Assembly: GCA_026196875.1 (NCBI GenBank)
Contig: JAPHTP010000071.1
Location: 1-49,491 of the forward strand
Direction: 5' to 3'
DNA length: 49,491 nucleotides
DNA from: Kangiellaceae bacterium
GTDB lineage: Bacteria; Pseudomonadota; Gammaproteobacteria; Enterobacterales; Kangiellaceae
Below are positions 8,941 to 18,792 of this stretch, piece after piece; within the stretch, counting starts at the first letter, position 1; each line of letters begins with the position of its first letter. The translations under genes and the position numbers were made by a program. A model generated the notes under the pieces. That model was not told where the DNA came from. It searched no databases and worked only from the letters and a program-made list of their open reading frames with translations.

Positions 8941-9144
8941 ATGCCTAGACCACTACGCAATGAAGACGCCTATTACCATGTAATGAATCGTGGGCGTCAA
9001 AACCTCTTCCATTCTGAATCCTTTTATACTGCATTTCTTGAAGTATTAGCGGAAGCCAGTGAACGATTTGAGTTGGTCATCCATGGTTATTGTTTGATGA
9101 CGAATCAATATCAAAAACTCCTATTTCTTTCAATTTTTACCTAG
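8941..9144 (+). pseudogene. Truncated Y1 (REP-associated-type) transposase remnant
   Basis: The first ~55 codons are clearly the N-terminus of a Y1 transposase (MPRPLRNEDAYYHVMNRG and IHGYCLMTNQYQ). The expected HUH motif NHYH is degraded to NQYQ, and the frame then runs into unrelated sequence and stops after 67 codons; the rest of the domain is absent. The upstream stretch AAAAAGGGGTCAG (8888-8900) resembles the leader often found before such transposases. This is decayed debris, separate from the intact gene at 6950-7924. Confidence 0.85.
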
Positions 9145-9286
9145 CAAAATCACATTAAAAATAGGATAAATTTCAGGAAAAAGCTCCATTCCTTGTCCGC
9201 TTTTTTCTCTCTTTGGTGTTATTGAATAATAGAGGCAGAAAAACTGCTTCTTAAGATTTGATTTAACAATTCAAGGAGAGATAAAT

Positions 9287-9772
9287 ATGAAGTTAACACC
9301 CAAGCTAATAGCGTTGCTGGGCATTGCGGCATCCTTTCTGGTTACAGATGAAGCATCTGCATTCGTTGATGGGAAGTCAGTAACCAATAGTGCCTGTCAC
9401 GGCACTTTTAAGAGCGACAGAGATGAGTCGGAGTACCATACCGGCAGCTTACTTGCTAAAACCGGCGAAGTTCAAATGAATTGCGGTATCGTTAGAGATA
9501 GCATTGGTAAGCGGCTTGAGTGGGTAGATGTACGCTTCGATAAAACCACAACTAATAAGTCTATTGTAGGTCGCATATACTCCTGCAATATGGCATTTTT
9601 TAACTGCTCATGGAAAAGCGGTTCTACGTCGTCTAATTCAGGCCTTCACAGTTTGTTTATTGACACGTCAACTTTGCCTTACAGTGATACCTATAAGCGT
9701 TACTACTCTTTTTGGACTCGGCTTCCTCAAGGTGACAAGCTCTTAGCCATTCGCTACAACGAAGGAACCTGA
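9287..9772 (+). CDS. Exported protein of unknown function
   Basis: This 161-residue protein starts after a strong ribosome-binding site (AAGGAGAG). A signal peptide with a hydrophobic core (LIALLGIAASFLV) ends at ASA before Phe26. The mature part has four or five cysteines (ACHG, MNCG, SCNMAFFNCSW) that could form disulfides in the periplasm or outside the cell, and is rich in Ser, Thr and aromatic residues, suggesting a small beta-rich domain. No family was recognised. The next gene begins 10 bases downstream, so the two probably form an operon. Confidence 0.7.
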   Translation: MKLTPKLIALLGIAASFLVTDEASAFVDGKSVTNSACHGTFKSDRDESEYHTGSLLAKTGEVQMNCGIVRDSIGKRLEWVDVRFDKTTTNKSIVGRIYSCNMAFFNCSWKSGSTSSNSGLHSLFIDTSTLPYSDTYKRYYSFWTRLPQGDKLLAIRYNEGT

Positions 9773-9782
9773 GGTTAGTCCT

Positions 9783-10556
9783 ATGACAGCGTTAATTCAG
9801 TCAAAACCCTGGACCTCAGTCCAGATATTTCGAGTACTTGCTCTTGGTTGCTTATGTGGTGTTGTAGGACTCTTGTTGGGGCGCGTTAATGCGCCTTCAA
9901 CTTCCACTCCGAATTCCCAACAATTAAAACTATATGAGAGTATATCGGCGATTCAATCGCAAGTAGAAGCGCTTGAAGGGCGAGTCGCAACGAGCGGCGG
10001 AGATCAACTCTATCAAGATGAACTGGCACAACAAATTGCAAAGCTTGCTGCCCAACAAAGTGAATTAAGCAACTCGGTTAAGGCGCTTAATAGAACACAG
10101 GTAACTCGTGAAGCCCAATCCAATCAAGAGCTGGCAAGCTCTGAAGGTCAGCCGGAGATGAACGCGATTAATTCACAGCAAGTGTTTGAGTCTGAATATC
10201 AGGCTGCACTCCAGCAAGTGGTAGAGCGAAAAAGCTATCTGGAAAGCGAACTAGCGGCCCAGTCAGTCGATAGCCATTGGAGCCAGACTGTCGAAGATTA
10301 TATTGATGGTCTGATGGAAGATGAAAATTTGCAAGGTGTCGATGTTCAGGACTTACGCTGTGGTGACTCTTTTTGCACTATGGCTTTTGCATCAGATTCT
10401 GAAGAATCACTTACCCGTTTAGGTTATGAGGTGGATATCGGTGGGTCAGAAGGCTGGGTTTACCGACAGCATGATCCGGCAATTGATAAGCAAGTTCTGG
10501 TAATGTACCTTGCTCGTGAAGGAGAGTCTTTACCAAACCAAGAACTTTTAAATTAA
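9783..10556 (+). CDS. Membrane-anchored coiled-coil protein of unknown function
   Basis: The 257-residue product has one N-terminal membrane segment (about residues 16-33, LALGCLCGVVGLLLG), then a Gln-rich region with predicted coiled-coil character (about 45-110), and a small C-terminal domain containing DLRCGDSFCTMAF. Paired cysteines in a CxxxxC setting after a DLRC-type strand are seen in many uncharacterised periplasmic proteins of Gammaproteobacteria and Myxococcota. The bulk should be periplasmic. It lies 10 bases after the preceding exported-protein gene. Function unknown. Confidence 0.7.
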   Translation: MTALIQSKPWTSVQIFRVLALGCLCGVVGLLLGRVNAPSTSTPNSQQLKLYESISAIQSQVEALEGRVATSGGDQLYQDELAQQIAKLAAQQSELSNSVKALNRTQVTREAQSNQELASSEGQPEMNAINSQQVFESEYQAALQQVVERKSYLESELAAQSVDSHWSQTVEDYIDGLMEDENLQGVDVQDLRCGDSFCTMAFASDSEESLTRLGYEVDIGGSEGWVYRQHDPAIDKQVLVMYLAREGESLPNQELLN

Positions 10557-10583
10557 CCTGAACGCTTCTTGCAGAGTGAAAAG

Positions 10584-10611
10584 CGCCGCCTACAAAACTA
10601 ATTAGGCGGCG
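10584..10611 (-). terminator. Hairpin between convergent genes, best fits the minus-strand kinase gene
   Basis: An 8-bp perfect GC-rich inverted repeat (CGCCGCCT / AGGCGGCG) with a 12-base loop lies between the two convergent genes. On the minus strand it is followed by CTTTTC, a short T tract; on the plus strand no T tract follows. It is a moderate intrinsic-terminator candidate. Confidence 0.5.
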
Positions 10612-10658
10612 GTTCATTCGAACTACAGCTTTTGATGGTATCTGAATTGTGCAACAAG

Positions 10659-13600
10659 CTATTGTTTGGAATACTCAGACGGAGTCATTCCGAATTTGGC
10701 TTTAAAACACTGGCTAAAATAACTATGGCTTGAAAAACCGACATCAAATGAAATGTTCCCTACTGGGTGGTTTTCATTAATTAGTTGCGCGGCTTTTTCA
10801 AGTCGATAGGAACGCAAAAGTTCAGCTGGAGTGATATTTAGAACTCCTTTCAGTTTACGGTAAAGCTGGCGTTCACTCATAGCTAAATTTTCAGCAATAT
10901 GTTCGACTTTTAAAGACGAGTTTTGATGATTCTTTTCAATCAACTCGTTGAGTTTGTTAACAAATATTTGCTCCTGTGTTTCCCAACTATCTACGGTTGA
11001 TGAAAGTTCTTCTGTCTTATGCTTAGAATTTGAAAGTTGAGGCAATAACTGATCATGAAAACGGCGTTTTAGTAGTTCACGTATTTCAAGTAGATTTTTA
11101 ATCCGAATAAGTAGTTCTTCTTGATCAAACGGTTTGGTTAAGTATTCGTCTGCTTGATCTTGCCATCCTTGAATTCTACTTTTTCGATCGCTTCTAGCGG
11201 TGAGTAATAAAACAGGTATATGACTGGTAATTGTTTGGCTTTTAATTTCTTTGCACAGTTGAAAGCCATCCATTTCAGGCATCATCACATCGCTTACTAT
11301 CAGATCAGGAATGTCCTTTGTCGCTTTAGTCAATCCTTCAAGGCCATTGGAAGCCACTTGAACAGAGTAGGTTTCTGCCAGGCATTCACGAAGGAATTCC
11401 TGCATATCTCTGTTGTCTTCGACCACAAGAATTCTAGGCACATTGTCATTTTTTCGGCTATCTATAGCAGTATCTTTCGCTGGCTCCGCTGGCTGTTCTC
11501 TTAAGTTTTCAATTTCTAAATCAATTGCCTCTATATCAAATGCTTGAGTTTGTATAGAAGCCACATCAGTATCTTGATCAGGTTGCATACGATTAAGCAA
11601 TATTTTAAATGATGAGCCTTGGCCTTTTTGACTTTCCAATTGGACTTCGCCGCCGTGTGAAGTCACAAGTGAATGTACCAAGGCTAATCCGATACCCGCA
11701 CCGGTGACTTGCTCTGATTGCTTATCGGTAATTCGTTTGAATCGTTCAAATATTTCTGCCTGGTATTCTGGAGCAATACCTACGCCTGTATCTGTAACTG
11801 TTATCTCTATCGTATTATCATTAACACCAACCACGGATAAAATGATTTCGCCACCTTCACGATTATATTTGAGGGCATTAGAAAGTAAGTTAAGTAGAAT
11901 TTTCTCGAGCCCATCTGGTGTAAACTCTACCCAAACATCATCAAGCTGTTGAATAGTAAGTTTGATTTTTCGTTCCGCTGCTAGTTCCTGAAAAGACTCC
12001 CCAATTAGCTTAGCGATGGGTTGAATTCTTACTGGAACTTTGTTGGCCATTTGCGGAACACTAAATCGTTCCATATGGAGCAGTTGATCGACTAGCCTTA
12101 ACAGCCTTAGGCCATTTCGCTTAACTATTTCAAGTGTTTTGGAATCATTACTCCCCTTTTCAATCAACCGATTAACTGGTCCTAATATTAGTGTAAGAGG
12201 AGTGCGAAATTCGTGAGAAACATTTACAAACTCTTCATTTTTTTGGTCGAGGAGTTGTTGTATTTCTGAAGTCCTTAACTTAACTGTTTTTTCCAAAAAA
12301 TTGGTTCGCGCCATAATGGACTTGGTTCTTACTCGATACAATATATATAGGCTTAAGAGAAATATAACCGCATAGCCTAATTTGGCCCACCAAGTTAACC
12401 ACAGCGGCGGCAGTACTTTAAAATTCTGGGTGGCCGTATCTCCCCAGACCCCATCGTTATTTGTCCCTTTTATCAACAAGGTATAATCGCCCGGTGCCAA
12501 AGTCTGATAAGAGACGTCTTCACTTAAGGAAGGCATTGAAATCCACTCAGTATTTAAGCCTCGCAGAAAATAACTTAATTGGTTGTCTCCTGGATAGATA
12601 TGGCTATTGTTACTAAAGCTGAATGAAACTGGAAAATTATCCTGTGTCAGGGAAAGCGGTAGTTTTAGTGAAGATAATTTTATATCCAGGTTTTTACCCC
12701 GCACCGAATTAATTAGTATTGATGGCGGAGTAGTATTTTCAATATGGAGTTTGTCGGTTGTTTTGATGAAGCCTTTGAACGTAGAAAAATAGAGTTCGCC
12801 TTTGTTTTCTTTACACCAATCACCACTCACGCCGCCAAATGGAAGCCCGTCTTCGTGACCAAATGATGTTGACTGATTTGTTTGTTTATTTAAATGATAT
12901 AGACGACCTCCTTTTTGGGCTAGCCACCAGTTTGCACCTCCGTCGTTATAAGCACATCCTATGTTGGTAACGCCTTCAAAAGTAAATTTTTGCAATTGCC
13001 TCGAGGCTAAATCGAATCGAGAAATCGACTCGTCATGATGATAAATCAAAATATGGTCGTGTTGACGCTCTGCCAACTTTAAACCACCCTCGAATGGAAA
13101 CTCAGCAGTTTTTTCTTCCCCGTTGTCAGTAATTTGGTAGATTTCTACTTTTAGATTTGAAAGTAGTACAAGTTTATCCTGTTGAAATTTAGTTAGAAAT
13201 CCCGTTTTTGTTGGGCCCGAAACGCTAATATGGCTCGAGTCTATTAACTCGCGTGTTTCGATGTTGTAGCGATAGAGCCCCATTAGCTGTGACACCGCCC
13301 AAAGTCTGCCTAAATGATCGAACTCAATTGACGTGACATAACTAACGACACTATTAGGAATATCAAATACTTTAAGTATGCCATCCGATGAAGCCAGAGA
13401 TACTTTGCCATAGTTCCCCAGAAAATAAGTATTATCCTGGTAAGGGGTGACGGCATAAGCCATATCTTGTGTTTCTATGCCACTTGTACTTATCAGGGTT
13501 CCTCTTTCACTGCTGATAGTGAATTCGCTGCCATTGAGTTCAAAATGCGATAGCCCTTCTTTCCATTCCGGCCGCTCATCCAAGTGGACTTGCTCAAATT

Positions 13601-14639
13601 TGTTAAAGTATTTTGAAGAATAGAATACACCCTGGTTCTGGATTGAAATCCAAATGGAATCTTCTTTGTCTACTTCAATACTTTTTAAATAATAGTTTTG
13701 ATTGTCTAAGCCGATCTCCCTTTGTGCGCGAATTTCATAGACATTTTCAGAATCAGGTGCTCTGGAATAAAGCTTATCATCTGAAAGAGACCAAATTTGA
13801 TTTGCAGCCGGTTCAACCCGATATGTCAGTTTATTAATTACCTCATTAGTTAAGATCTTTATCTGGTTGGTTGATATGTCAAACTCGTACATCCCAAGGG
13901 TTGCGCCGAGTAACAATGTTTTATCATTAAGCTTTATTATATCGAATATAGGGTTTTTCACTCCTAGCGGGGCATTGTCGGGTTTGGGTATTGTGATTTT
14001 TTCGAATTCAATATTATTTCCGCTTAACTCAAGGCGATAAAGTTTGCTATCCATTGAAGAGATAAAGAGCAGATGTTCGTTAATGGCCTCAATATCATAG
14101 GGAAATAGAGAACCGTACTGCTGGTGTGTAAGTTCCTCTGGAACTTCAACAACTTGCCAAGCAGCGTGCAATGAATTTAATCGATAAACCTGTTTTAAAG
14201 TCGTTATCCATAGATCGGAATCATTCAGGCTTGTTAATCCAGTGATTGTGCTTAAATCTTCGGGGGCGGTTGTTAATCGAACAATAGCTTCGTCTTCCTG
14301 ACTGTAATACATGAAAATATTGCCATATGAGAACAAAATTGTACCAAATACTTCATGCATTCGAACCATCCCTGCACGTGAAAAGTCCGATAGAGCACCA
14401 GGCAGACTGTAACGCTTAAGGTTAGTTCCTTGCCGCTTAATCACATGGGTTTTAAATAGAAACCATTTGGTATTGTTAGAGTCGCTAAAAATTAATTCTG
14501 GACTCGAGAAAGGAGACCCGGGGTCGATTTCAACTTTATTAAAATGGTACTTGCTGAACTCAAGAAGTGGTTTTGCATAAGCGCTATTGATAAATGAGAT
14601 AAATGCCAGCGTGGCAAACAGCTTGATTAAAAAGTGCAA
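10659..14639 (-). CDS. Hybrid two-component sensor (periplasmic propeller, histidine kinase, receiver, AraC-type output)
   Basis: This 1326-residue one-protein signalling system starts at a TTG, with AGGGA eight bases upstream and a complete signal peptide (LFATLAFISFINSAYA). A periplasmic sensor of two-component-propeller repeats is followed by a Y_Y_Y domain (~660-740) and one membrane segment (~746-770, WWAKLGYAVIFLLSLYILY). The cytoplasmic half has the phospho-acceptor H809 in NVSHEFRTPL, an ATPase domain with NALKYN, DTGVGI and GAGIGLAL, a receiver with phospho-acceptor D1117 (VSDVMMPEMDG), and a C-terminal AraC helix-turn-helix pair (ISFDVGFSSHSYFSQCFK). Such HTCS proteins usually sense an oligosaccharide or other periplasmic ligand and activate nearby genes. 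The divergent lipoprotein at 15085 is the nearest candidate target, which is inference. Confidence 0.95.
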   Translation of the reverse strand: MHFLIKLFATLAFISFINSAYAKPLLEFSKYHFNKVEIDPGSPFSSPELIFSDSNNTKWFLFKTHVIKRQGTNLKRYSLPGALSDFSRAGMVRMHEVFGTILFSYGNIFMYYSQEDEAIVRLTTAPEDLSTITGLTSLNDSDLWITTLKQVYRLNSLHAAWQVVEVPEELTHQQYGSLFPYDIEAINEHLLFISSMDSKLYRLELSGNNIEFEKITIPKPDNAPLGVKNPIFDIIKLNDKTLLLGATLGMYEFDISTNQIKILTNEVINKLTYRVEPAANQIWSLSDDKLYSRAPDSENVYEIRAQREIGLDNQNYYLKSIEVDKEDSIWISIQNQGVFYSSKYFNKFEQVHLDERPEWKEGLSHFELNGSEFTISSERGTLISTSGIETQDMAYAVTPYQDNTYFLGNYGKVSLASSDGILKVFDIPNSVVSYVTSIEFDHLGRLWAVSQLMGLYRYNIETRELIDSSHISVSGPTKTGFLTKFQQDKLVLLSNLKVEIYQITDNGEEKTAEFPFEGGLKLAERQHDHILIYHHDESISRFDLASRQLQKFTFEGVTNIGCAYNDGGANWWLAQKGGRLYHLNKQTNQSTSFGHEDGLPFGGVSGDWCKENKGELYFSTFKGFIKTTDKLHIENTTPPSILINSVRGKNLDIKLSSLKLPLSLTQDNFPVSFSFSNNSHIYPGDNQLSYFLRGLNTEWISMPSLSEDVSYQTLAPGDYTLLIKGTNNDGVWGDTATQNFKVLPPLWLTWWAKLGYAVIFLLSLYILYRVRTKSIMARTNFLEKTVKLRTSEIQQLLDQKNEEFVNVSHEFRTPLTLILGPVNRLIEKGSNDSKTLEIVKRNGLRLLRLVDQLLHMERFSVPQMANKVPVRIQPIAKLIGESFQELAAERKIKLTIQQLDDVWVEFTPDGLEKILLNLLSNALKYNREGGEIILSVVGVNDNTIEITVTDTGVGIAPEYQAEIFERFKRITDKQSEQVTGAGIGLALVHSLVTSHGGEVQLESQKGQGSSFKILLNRMQPDQDTDVASIQTQAFDIEAIDLEIENLREQPAEPAKDTAIDSRKNDNVPRILVVEDNRDMQEFLRECLAETYSVQVASNGLEGLTKATKDIPDLIVSDVMMPEMDGFQLCKEIKSQTITSHIPVLLLTARSDRKSRIQGWQDQADEYLTKPFDQEELLIRIKNLLEIRELLKRRFHDQLLPQLSNSKHKTEELSSTVDSWETQEQIFVNKLNELIEKNHQNSSLKVEHIAENLAMSERQLYRKLKGVLNITPAELLRSYRLEKAAQLINENHPVGNISFDVGFSSHSYFSQCFKAKFGMTPSEYSKQ

Positions 14640-15084
14640 TTTAATAGTCCCTGTCTAATTTTCTTGATTAGTTTTTAACAAGATATGAGTTTGTTTCTAA
14701 GTATTCATTTTTCTGCAATTTTAACACTGAGTCAGATTACTGATCTATGTAATAAACCATCGTCACGCCCTATCATTCCGCCAAGCAAACTAGCTAATTA
14801 TTGTTCCGTTAATACCATTTTTACCAAGACTTTAGTATCTAGCATCTTCTTATAGGTAAATTTTTATATTTTTTAAGTTATTGATTATAAAGAATAAAAA
14901 TATTGATGTCAGAAATTCTACAGCATTTGACAGGAAATCAATAACGAAATTAGTCGGCAATCCATTAACTTGCGCACACACCAATTAAGCGAACTTTTGC
15001 CTGAAGGGTCATTTACAAATATTTGGCTTTCGTCAGGTAAGTCGTTGCTTCACTTTAATCACAATTGAATTAGGGAATTTCGTA
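14640..15084. other. 445-bp divergent intergenic region
   Basis: AT-rich spacer between the hybrid sensor gene (minus) and the FG-GAP lipoprotein gene (plus). It must hold both promoters and any AraC-type binding sites. No convincing sigma-70 hexamer pair, inverted repeat or small gene could be picked out by eye; the stretch 14865-14905 is especially AT-rich. Confidence 0.6.
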
Positions 15085-17235
15085 ATGAATGTGCGATTTA
15101 AAAGCAGGAATCTTCTTCCTGTAATTTTGGCGGCTTTAACCGCCTTTATGTCAGGTTGCGGGGGAGGAAGTAGCTCTTCAAATGAAAACACTCCTTTACT
15201 GAGTACCAATGCAAATCTGACTCAAATATCACTATCTGAGGACGGCATGTCACCATCATTTTCGTCATCAAGTACTGAATATACTCTTGATGTTTACAAT
15301 GATGTTGAAAGCATCATGGTTACGGCAGTTACTTCACATACTGCGGCAACACTATCCCTTAATGGTAATACTCTCCAGTCTGGTGTTGAATCATCGCCGG
15401 TCGCCTTGGATGTTGGTGAAAACAACTTGAGTTTAAATGTGGTCGCGGAAGATGGAACGACGAGTAAAACGTACACCATTTCCGTCAATCGAAGTGAGTT
15501 GTTAAACGATGACGCTACGCTTGCCGGTTTGTCTTTGAGCACTGGGAGTCTTTCCCCCCAATTTGATTCCAGTCAATTTGACTATAGTGCAAGCGTGGCG
15601 TTCTCTGTAAATCAAATCAGAGTTACGCCAACTGCGTCGTATGGGAAAGCAAGTATTTTAGTTAATGGAGCGAACATCGTTTCAGGTGAGCAAAGTGATG
15701 AAATAAGCCTAGCCGAAGGCGAAAATACAATTACGATTTCCGTGTTGGCATCAGACAATGAAACTGAATTAACTTACACAATTCGAGTAGATAAGATGGA
15801 GGCTTCGGAGTTTGCGCAACAGGCCTACCTTAAGGCGTCAAATACAGGAGTGATGGACTTTTTTGGCAATCACCTTGCGATGGAGGGCGGTACATTAGTG
15901 GTCGCTGCGACTCAGGAAAACAGCAATGCTACTGGCATTAACGGTGATGGTAGTAATGATTCTGCTCAAAATTCAGGTGCGGTATATGTTTTTGAAATGG
16001 ATCAGAATAATAATTGGACACAACAAGCCTTTATTAAAGCATCGAACACAGGCGGACAGGATTTATTTGGCTCATCGATCGCAATATCTAACGGTGTTAT
16101 TGCCGTTGGCGCTATTGGGGAAGGGAGTAACGCAACCGGTTTGAATGGTGATCAAGCAAACAATTCATCTTACCGAGCCGGTGCTGTGTATCTATTTGAA
16201 AAGAGCGATCAGGGCGAGTGGCAGCAAACCGCATATCTCAAATCACCAGTCCAAGGAAGTGATGAATTTGGGGTAAGTGTTGCACTTGATGGTGAACTAC
16301 TTGCAGTCGCCGCTCGTAATGAAGATGGTAGTACGGTCGGAGTAAATGGTGATATGGCTGACAACAATGCCTCCAACTCAGGTGCTGTTTTTATCTATCG
16401 CAAAGTAGAAGGTGTTTGGACTCACACAGACTACCTAAAGCCTTCAAACACTGATCTTGACGATAACTTCGGTTGGAAGATGCAATTGAGCAACGGAATT
16501 CTCGCCGTATCTACTTACAATGAAAGCAGTGCCGCATCAGGCATAAATGGCGATGATACAGATAATTCTGCCGACCAAGCCGGTGCTGTCTACATCTTTT
16601 CTATGGATGCGCAAAACATGTGGAGTCAGGAGGCTTATATTAAGCCGTCGAATACGGACGCTGCAGATCTTTTCGGGTTTTCACTCGCTCTTTCTGAAAA
16701 TAGGCTGGCTGTTGGTTCGTGGGGCGAAGATAGTGCATCAACAGGCTTGAACGGCGATCAAAGTGATAATTCAGTGGAGCAAGCTGGCGCGGTTTACCTG
16801 TTCGAACGAGACGCAAATGGAAACTGGAGTCAACAAGCATATTTGAAGGCTTCCAATACAGATGAAAGCGGACATTTTGGGTTTTCGGTAGCGCTTTTCG
16901 GAGATTTGCTTGCGGTAGGCGCATATGGAGAAAGTGGCGGCAGTACGGGACCAGATGGCGATCAATCTGATCAATCTGAAATCTATTCCGGCGCAGCTTA
17001 TCTTTTCCAAAGAAGTGCGGATGGGATATGGCAACAACGTCACTATATCAAAGCGTCCAATACAGGGGAGTACGACCATTTTGGTAACAGTATAGTTCTT
17101 TCACAAAATAATCTTGTTATCGGTGCACATGCGGAAAGCAGTGCGGCAACAGGAATAAATGGAAATCAGGGGGATGACAATGCAACTTATGCCGGTGCTG
17201 TTTATGTATTCAATTTAGGTAGCTCGGATAACTAA
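15085..17235 (+). CDS. Lipoprotein with two cadherin-like domains and a seven-repeat FG-GAP beta-propeller
   Basis: The signal sequence ends in a lipobox (FMSGC, lipid on C25) followed by a Gly/Ser-rich tether. Two cadherin-like beta-sandwich domains follow (~37-135 and ~140-230; LSPQFDSSQFDYS and YTISVNRSE/YTIRVDKME are typical). Residues ~236-716 consist of seven ~65-residue repeats, each opening with a version of AYLKASNTG-x-FG and ending in NGDQxxN...AGAVYLFE, which should close a seven-bladed propeller. The conserved GxNGDxxDN turn suggests calcium binding. The likely location is the cell surface or the periplasmic face of the outer membrane, with an adhesion or ligand-binding role. It is divergent from the hybrid sensor gene and ends at a strong terminator. 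Confidence 0.9.
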   Translation: MNVRFKSRNLLPVILAALTAFMSGCGGGSSSSNENTPLLSTNANLTQISLSEDGMSPSFSSSSTEYTLDVYNDVESIMVTAVTSHTAATLSLNGNTLQSGVESSPVALDVGENNLSLNVVAEDGTTSKTYTISVNRSELLNDDATLAGLSLSTGSLSPQFDSSQFDYSASVAFSVNQIRVTPTASYGKASILVNGANIVSGEQSDEISLAEGENTITISVLASDNETELTYTIRVDKMEASEFAQQAYLKASNTGVMDFFGNHLAMEGGTLVVAATQENSNATGINGDGSNDSAQNSGAVYVFEMDQNNNWTQQAFIKASNTGGQDLFGSSIAISNGVIAVGAIGEGSNATGLNGDQANNSSYRAGAVYLFEKSDQGEWQQTAYLKSPVQGSDEFGVSVALDGELLAVAARNEDGSTVGVNGDMADNNASNSGAVFIYRKVEGVWTHTDYLKPSNTDLDDNFGWKMQLSNGILAVSTYNESSAASGINGDDTDNSADQAGAVYIFSMDAQNMWSQEAYIKPSNTDAADLFGFSLALSENRLAVGSWGEDSASTGLNGDQSDNSVEQAGAVYLFERDANGNWSQQAYLKASNTDESGHFGFSVALFGDLLAVGAYGESGGSTGPDGDQSDQSEIYSGAAYLFQRSADGIWQQRHYIKASNTGEYDHFGNSIVLSQNNLVIGAHAESSAATGINGNQGDDNATYAGAVYVFNLGSSDN

Positions 17236-17271
17236 TTCGTTAAATGATGTTAAGTGGTTAGACACTTTTTA

Positions 17272-17299
17272 GCGGGACTTAGCAGTCCCGTTTTTTTTT
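17272..17299 (+). terminator. Rho-independent terminator of the FG-GAP lipoprotein gene
   Basis: A 7-bp stem (CGGGACT 17273-17279 / AGTCCCG 17284-17290) with a 4-base loop is followed by nine T residues (17291-17299), 36 bases after the stop codon. Confidence 0.92.
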
Positions 17300-17459
17300 A
17301 AACAATTATTTCTTTGTCTACTTCTCCTCCTATCGTGATTCATTCCATTCTCAATTTAAACTTAAACGTTATTATATTTTGTTGTATATAAAGTATACTG
17401 ACGACAATAAGTAGACTATAGCGAGAGTCTATTCGATCGGACTTTAATGGAGAAACAAC

Positions 17460-17852
17460 ATGACTATTAAAGAGCTTATAGAAATTATCGAAAAGCTAGA
17501 GACAAGAAATAATAGCTATTGGAATTTTTATACGGTCGTAATTGTCGCGGTTTGCGGTTGGGTTTTAGCGCAAAAAGGACAGGCGTTATCGGCTAATATC
17601 GTTCTTGCTCTAATGATTGGTAACGGGCTTTTTTACTTTATGAACCTTTCGATTATTTTTGGAACAACTAAGCGCATAGTTGCATTTGAATCAGAATTAA
17701 TTCTAAAGGCAAAAAATGATCCATCAATGGGAGAAGAATTAAGGAGTAATCTATCGAAACCTTATCTAGAGTTACGTCTGCCTTTTACAGTGGGTACTCA
17801 TTTGGTAATGGATATTGCGGTGCTGGCATTTATTTATTTAGGTTTTGCTTGA
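17460..17852 (+). CDS. Small integral membrane protein of unknown function
   Basis: This 130-residue protein has an N-terminal amphipathic segment (MTIKELIEIIEKLETRN) and three probable membrane helices (~21-37, ~44-66 and ~110-129). The loop between helices two and three is charged. A TGGAG ribosome-binding site precedes the start. The leader contains a TATACT hexamer (17394-17399) as a possible -10 and a 6-bp inverted repeat (TAGACT 17412-17417 / AGTCTA 17426-17431). No family was recognised. Confidence 0.7.
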   Translation: MTIKELIEIIEKLETRNNSYWNFYTVVIVAVCGWVLAQKGQALSANIVLALMIGNGLFYFMNLSIIFGTTKRIVAFESELILKAKNDPSMGEELRSNLSKPYLELRLPFTVGTHLVMDIAVLAFIYLGFA

Positions 17853-17978
17853 GCAAGTGTGTACTCTGTCAAATTTTCTAACATCTAATTTACATATCTC
17901 ATTAATTAATCGTTCATTTTTGTGTCATAATCCGCGCGATTCAATAAATCGATAAAACAACCATTTAAGGGATTTTTA

Positions 17979-18749
17979 ATGAAAGCATATACACTATTGG
18001 CTCTCGCAGCTTTATCGTTTCCTGCGGCTGCAGAAGAATATCAATGGATTTCGAATATTGACTATACCAGTTACGATTCCGGTAATTATGACGAAAGTTT
18101 GTGGAGCCTCGATACAAGATATTATTTTGATAAAAAACAATCTCTCGGACCACTAAACGAGTTTTCCTACATTAATACGGTTTCGAATTTCGGCGCTTCT
18201 TATGTTGATTATGATGGCGGCGACAGCTACGGATTTGGCGGACAGTACTTTACAGATAACATGATGTTTGGTGCGACTTACGCTGAGTCTGTTGGATTAG
18301 CTTCCGCTTCATTCGGTTATCTATTCTCCGATGATTTCATTGTCCAAGTTACTGCATTTGACGATGACGTTAGCTTTTTCGATTTTAACCTCTCTGCGAC
18401 ATACAATCATCAAATGGGTGATGATTACATCGGCTTTAACTTTAATACTGATGAAGAATTCGAGCTTCCCACTGTATCAACTAAGTACTTTAACAACATG
18501 GGTAACGGTCAATATTTAACTGCAACCTTAAGCATTAGTGATTTAGATGATGATAGAGATGCCGCTGCTGGAGTTGGATACTACTTTAACGAGCGTCAGT
18601 CGATAGATGTTTTCTACGCGGAAGGTGGTTTTTACACCCTTGAATACCAACATTTCTTTAATCGCAATTTTGCGTTAGACGTAGCCTATTCAGATGAAGA
18701 TGATTTGGATGGCGAAATCATTCGCGTTGGCCTAACCATTCAACTCTAA
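17979..18749 (+). CDS. Putative outer-membrane beta-barrel (porin-like) protein
   Basis: The signal peptide is cleaved after AAA (SFPAAA|EE). The 235-residue mature part consists of alternating, aromatic-rich strands separated by Asp/Gly/Asn-rich turns (YDGGDSYGFGGQYFTDNMMFG, given here as a mixed pattern), and ends with a hydrophobic strand (IIRVGLTIQL), features of outer-membrane barrels. The sequence resembles the putative-porin families common in marine Gammaproteobacteria; about ten to twelve strands would fit. Substrate unknown. It is transcribed alone and followed by a strong terminator. Confidence 0.75.
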   Translation: MKAYTLLALAALSFPAAAEEYQWISNIDYTSYDSGNYDESLWSLDTRYYFDKKQSLGPLNEFSYINTVSNFGASYVDYDGGDSYGFGGQYFTDNMMFGATYAESVGLASASFGYLFSDDFIVQVTAFDDDVSFFDFNLSATYNHQMGDDYIGFNFNTDEEFELPTVSTKYFNNMGNGQYLTATLSISDLDDDRDAAAGVGYYFNERQSIDVFYAEGGFYTLEYQHFFNRNFALDVAYSDEDDLDGEIIRVGLTIQL

Positions 18750-18792
18750 TCAGTTTCTACAAAGCTTTGCTAGATACAATAATCTAGCCTGA

